Shown here: positions 6,166-8,165 of the stretch, in pieces | How the letters are laid out: each line of letters starts with the position of its first letter | Numbering within the stretch: position 1 is the first letter of the stretch | Origin: Candidatus Aphodoplasma excrementigallinarum | Lineage (GTDB): Bacteria; Bacillota; Clostridia; UBA1381; UMGS1253 | Direction: 5' to 3' | Length of the DNA: 8,165 nucleotides | NCBI GenBank assembly: GCA_018713805.1 | Contig: DVOF01000196.1 | Span: forward strand, 1-8,165 | Program-made: the position numbers and the translations under genes | Notes under the pieces: generated by a model | What the model was told of the DNA's origin: nothing | What the model saw: only the letters and a program-made list of their open reading frames with translations | The model's database searches: none

Positions 6166-7518
6166 TTATTTTTCCGCACGTATTTGCGCGGTCAGGGTTT
6201 TATGTTTTACAAGGTAGTATCCCACGCCAAGCGCATCCGCCAAAAACCAGCCGATGGGCACAGACCACCAGATTCCCACAACGCCGATGGCCGGAATCGC
6301 CGCAAGCGCATAAGAGAGCGCCACCCGGACGCCGAGCGACACAACCGTAAGGACGACAGACATGCCGGGCCTGCCGAGGGCGCGGTACAACCCATAGAGC
6401 AGAAACAGCCCCCCGATCAGGCAGTAGAACGCGCCCTCAATATGGAGATAACGCACGCCCTCTGCGATGACGGCCGTTTCCGCCGCGTCGATAAAAAGCT
6501 TCATCAAAGGCTGTGCAAACACAACGACACACAGGGAAACGAAAAGGGAAAAAGACAGCGAGACCAAAACAGCCGCGCGGATACCTTCCTTGATGCGGCC
6601 GGCCTGCTTTGCGCCAAAGTTTTGCGCCACAAAAATCGAGAATGCGTTTCCAAAATCCTGAACCGGGAGATAGGCAAACGCGTCGATCTTTACCGCAGCG
6701 GCAAAGGCAGCCATGACAACCGTTCCAAAGCTGTTGACCAACCCCTGCACGGCTAAAATACCAAGGTTCATGATCGACTGCTGCAGGCAGGTCAGCGCAG
6801 AAAAGCCGGTGATTTCCCGCATCCGGCGCAGGCGGAGCCGGACCCCGTTTTCCCTTTTCAACAGGTTGGGGAATTTTATTTTTGTGTAAACGGCGATTCC
6901 AATCCCGGAAACATATTGGGAGATGACCGTTGCCTCCGCGGCCCCGGCTACGCCGCGTTCCAGGCCTGCAACGAACCAAAGATCCAGAACAATGTTTAAG
7001 CAGGCGGAAACAGCCAGAAAAACAAGGGGGACCACCGAATTGCCAAGGGAGCGCAGCAGAGAGGCAAAAAAGTTATAGAGGAAGATGCCAATCATGCCGG
7101 AAAATATTACGATCAGATATTCCCGCATCAGCCCCACCAGGGAAGACGGCGTGCGCAAAACCCATATAATCCAATCGATTCCAATAAAAATGACAATGTT
7201 TAAAATCACGGTGACCGCGCCGAGCAGCGTAAAGGACGCGAGCACCCCTTCCTTTAAGCCGAGGGCATCCTTTTGCCCGAATCGGATAGAAAAAACGGTC
7301 CCGCTTCCCATGGCAAGCCCCAGCAAAATTGAGGTAAGGAACGTCATCAAAGAAAACGCCGAGCCTACGGCGGCGAGCGCGTCCGCGCCGAGGAACCTGC
7401 CCACAATCAGCGTATCGGCAATGTTATAGCACTGCTGTAACAGGTTGCCCAAAATCATGGGAACGGCAAAACGCAGCATGGTCTTTGTGACAGGCCCCTG
7501 CGTGAGTTCACTTTCCAT
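6166..7518 (-). CDS. MATE-family multidrug/metabolite efflux transporter
   Basis: MATE proteins are inner-membrane antiporters that export drugs or metabolites using a Na+ or H+ gradient. This 450-residue product has the usual length and about 12 hydrophobic helices in two homologous halves. The first helix carries the family signature, QQCYNIADTLIVGRFLG (28-44), including D35, which matches the conserved cation-site Asp of NorM-type proteins. The second half has the matching pattern, QQSIMNLGILAVQGLVNSFG, and later FGNAFSIFVAQNFGAKQ. The substrate cannot be told from sequence. I use the ATG at 7518, with a GGTGA-like binding site five bases upstream; a GTG at 7527 would add three residues but overlaps that site. 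It has a consensus promoter and its own terminator, so it is probably monocistronic. The divergent Lrp-family gene is the likely local regulator. Confidence 0.93.
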   Translation of the reverse strand: MESELTQGPVTKTMLRFAVPMILGNLLQQCYNIADTLIVGRFLGADALAAVGSAFSLMTFLTSILLGLAMGSGTVFSIRFGQKDALGLKEGVLASFTLLGAVTVILNIVIFIGIDWIIWVLRTPSSLVGLMREYLIVIFSGMIGIFLYNFFASLLRSLGNSVVPLVFLAVSACLNIVLDLWFVAGLERGVAGAAEATVISQYVSGIGIAVYTKIKFPNLLKRENGVRLRLRRMREITGFSALTCLQQSIMNLGILAVQGLVNSFGTVVMAAFAAAVKIDAFAYLPVQDFGNAFSIFVAQNFGAKQAGRIKEGIRAAVLVSLSFSLFVSLCVVVFAQPLMKLFIDAAETAVIAEGVRYLHIEGAFYCLIGGLFLLYGLYRALGRPGMSVVLTVVSLGVRVALSYALAAIPAIGVVGIWWSVPIGWFLADALGVGYYLVKHKTLTAQIRAEK

Positions 7519-7532
7519 TTTCCTCACCGCAC

Positions 7533-7545
7533 TTTCGTAACGAAA
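7533..7545. promoter_or_regulatory. Palindromic operator candidate in the MATE leader
   Basis: TTTCGT-A-ACGAAA is a perfect 13-base dyad with one central base, typical in size of sites for dimeric winged-helix or Lrp-type regulators. It lies in the MATE gene's leader, downstream of the predicted start near 7563, where a bound protein could block transcription. It shares TTCGTAA with the site at 7559-7567. Confidence 0.5.
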
Positions 7546-7558
7546 TATTTAAATTAAC

Positions 7559-7567
7559 ATTCGTAAT
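7559..7567. promoter_or_regulatory. Second operator-like half-site at the MATE transcription start
   Basis: ATTCGTAAT repeats the TTCGTAA core of the dyad at 7533-7545, with centres 26 bases apart. It overlaps the predicted MATE transcription start, just downstream of the -10. A related inverted copy, GTTGCGAA, is at 7606-7613 between the two -35 boxes. Confidence 0.4.
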
Positions 7568-7569
7568 AT

Positions 7570-7598
7570 ATTATAGTCTGGATTCTGTATCGTGTCAA
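7570..7598 (-). promoter_or_regulatory. Consensus sigma-A promoter of the MATE gene
   Basis: On the minus strand TTGACA (7598-7593) and TATAAT (7575-7570) are exactly 17 bases apart, matching consensus at both boxes. The predicted start is near 7563. So strong a promoter on an efflux gene usually implies a repressor or another form of control. Confidence 0.85.
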
Positions 7599-7617
7599 GT
7601 CACTGGTTGCGAACTGC

Positions 7618-7647
7618 TTGACTTCCTTTGAAAAAAAGTTGTATAAT
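7618..7647 (+). promoter_or_regulatory. Sigma-A promoter of the Lrp-family gene
   Basis: TTGACT at 7618-7623 and TATAAT at 7642-7647 are 18 bases apart. The start is predicted near 7654. Its -35 box is 19 bases from the -35 box of the divergent MATE promoter, and GTCAAG/CTTGAC form an inverted repeat across that gap. Because the in-frame TTG at 7628 and ATG at 7646 lie within or before this -10, the protein must start further downstream. Confidence 0.8.
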
Positions 7648-7687
7648 GACCAGAGGAGATACACAGGCTGGAAAGGGGATGGCGCTC

Positions 7688-8146
7688 ATGTTTTTAGATG
7701 GCCTGGACGAGCTGGACCAGAAGATTATCCGGCTGCTGATACAAAACGCCAGAATGTCTTATTCCGAAATCGGGCAGCAGGTCGGGATTTCGCGTGTTGC
7801 AGTAAAAATGCGCGTGCAGGCGCTAGAGAAAAAGGGCGTCATTGAAGAATATACGACAATTATCAATCCGCAGAAAATCAGCGGGGCAGTTTCCTGTTAC
7901 TTTGAGATCGAAACAGCGCCGGAAGCGCTTTTGGAGGCGGCGGAACTGCTCCGGAACAACGACACGGTCACACAAATCTATCGGGTTACGGGAAAGAGCA
8001 AGCTCCACGTGCATGCGGTCGCCTCCTCCAACGAAGAGATGGAAGCTCTGATTTACGGCACGATCGACAAGTTACCCGGCGTGCTGGCGTGCAGCTGCAA
8101 TATGATATTTTCCAGAATCAAGGATATCAAAGGGCTGCGTCTGTAA
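7688..8146 (+). CDS. Lrp/AsnC-family transcriptional regulator
   Basis: A DNA-binding regulator of the feast/famine family, which form dimers to octamers and often respond to amino acids. The 152 residues have the family's normal length and order: an N-terminal winged HTH (about 7-56, DELDQKIIRLL then ARMSYSEIGQQVGISRVAVKMRVQALEKKGVI) and a C-terminal RAM ligand-binding domain (about 67-145). In the RAM domain the usual Gly-x-x-Asp turn after the second strand reads VTGKSKLHVH (G102), without the Asp, so ligand binding may be atypical. I start at ATG 7688: AAGGGG at 7673-7678 is well spaced for it and touches the ATG at 7679, the next possible start, which would add three residues. Earlier in-frame starts fall in the promoter. 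It is divergent from the MATE gene and is predicted to regulate it and itself. Confidence 0.92.
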   Translation: MFLDGLDELDQKIIRLLIQNARMSYSEIGQQVGISRVAVKMRVQALEKKGVIEEYTTIINPQKISGAVSCYFEIETAPEALLEAAELLRNNDTVTQIYRVTGKSKLHVHAVASSNEEMEALIYGTIDKLPGVLACSCNMIFSRIKDIKGLRL

Positions 8147-8165
8147 AGGCTGATATGCGAAATAC

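Noticed and set aside
5751..6350. Plus-strand 199-codon open frame spanning the 89-residue gene, a terminator and the 3' end of the MATE gene
   Set aside because: It crosses a minus-strand terminator and promoter and two better-supported genes, and has no ribosome binding site or coherent domain.

Overview
The window looks like chromosomal DNA from a GC-rich, endospore-forming member of the Clostridia (Firmicutes), probably related to the Oscillospiraceae. The reasons are a SpoIID homologue, strong AGGAGG-type ribosome binding sites, some TTG/GTG starts, consensus sigma-A promoters, and a single-chain Aquifex-type aconitase followed by an isocitrate/isopropylmalate-family dehydrogenase. The genus cannot be fixed from the sequence alone.

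Layout. Bases 1-466 hold the 3' end of an AT-rich gene of unknown function whose start lies outside the window. A 228-base gap follows, with a stem-loop, a consensus promoter and a leader hairpin. Next, on the + strand, come aconitase (695-2620) and isocitrate dehydrogenase (2653-3810), very likely one operon that turns citrate into 2-oxoglutarate. A bidirectional terminator (3837-3867) separates them from a convergent minus-strand cluster. In transcription order that cluster is a Lys-rich 89-aa protein, a 133-aa helical protein, a 114-aa protein with a hydrophobic C-terminus, and SpoIID, the peptidoglycan lytic transglycosylase of spore engulfment. A candidate sigma-E-like promoter precedes its first gene. 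Further right are a MATE-family transporter on the minus strand (6166-7518), with its own terminator, and a divergent Lrp/AsnC-family regulator on the + strand (7688-8146). Two back-to-back consensus promoters and a set of related TTCGYAAY motifs occupy the 169 bases between them.

How the parts work together. Aconitase and IDH form the oxidative branch that supplies 2-oxoglutarate for glutamate; citrate synthase is not in the window. The SpoIID cluster is probably a sporulation transcription unit, and its three small proteins are candidate sporulation-associated factors of unknown role. The MATE/Lrp pair looks like an exporter with a local regulator. Most of the window is ordinary core metabolism and sporulation. 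The least explained parts are the three small genes upstream of spoIID, the operator array between the transporter and its regulator, and the truncated gene at the left edge. I found no CRISPR array, insertion sequence, tRNA or rRNA.
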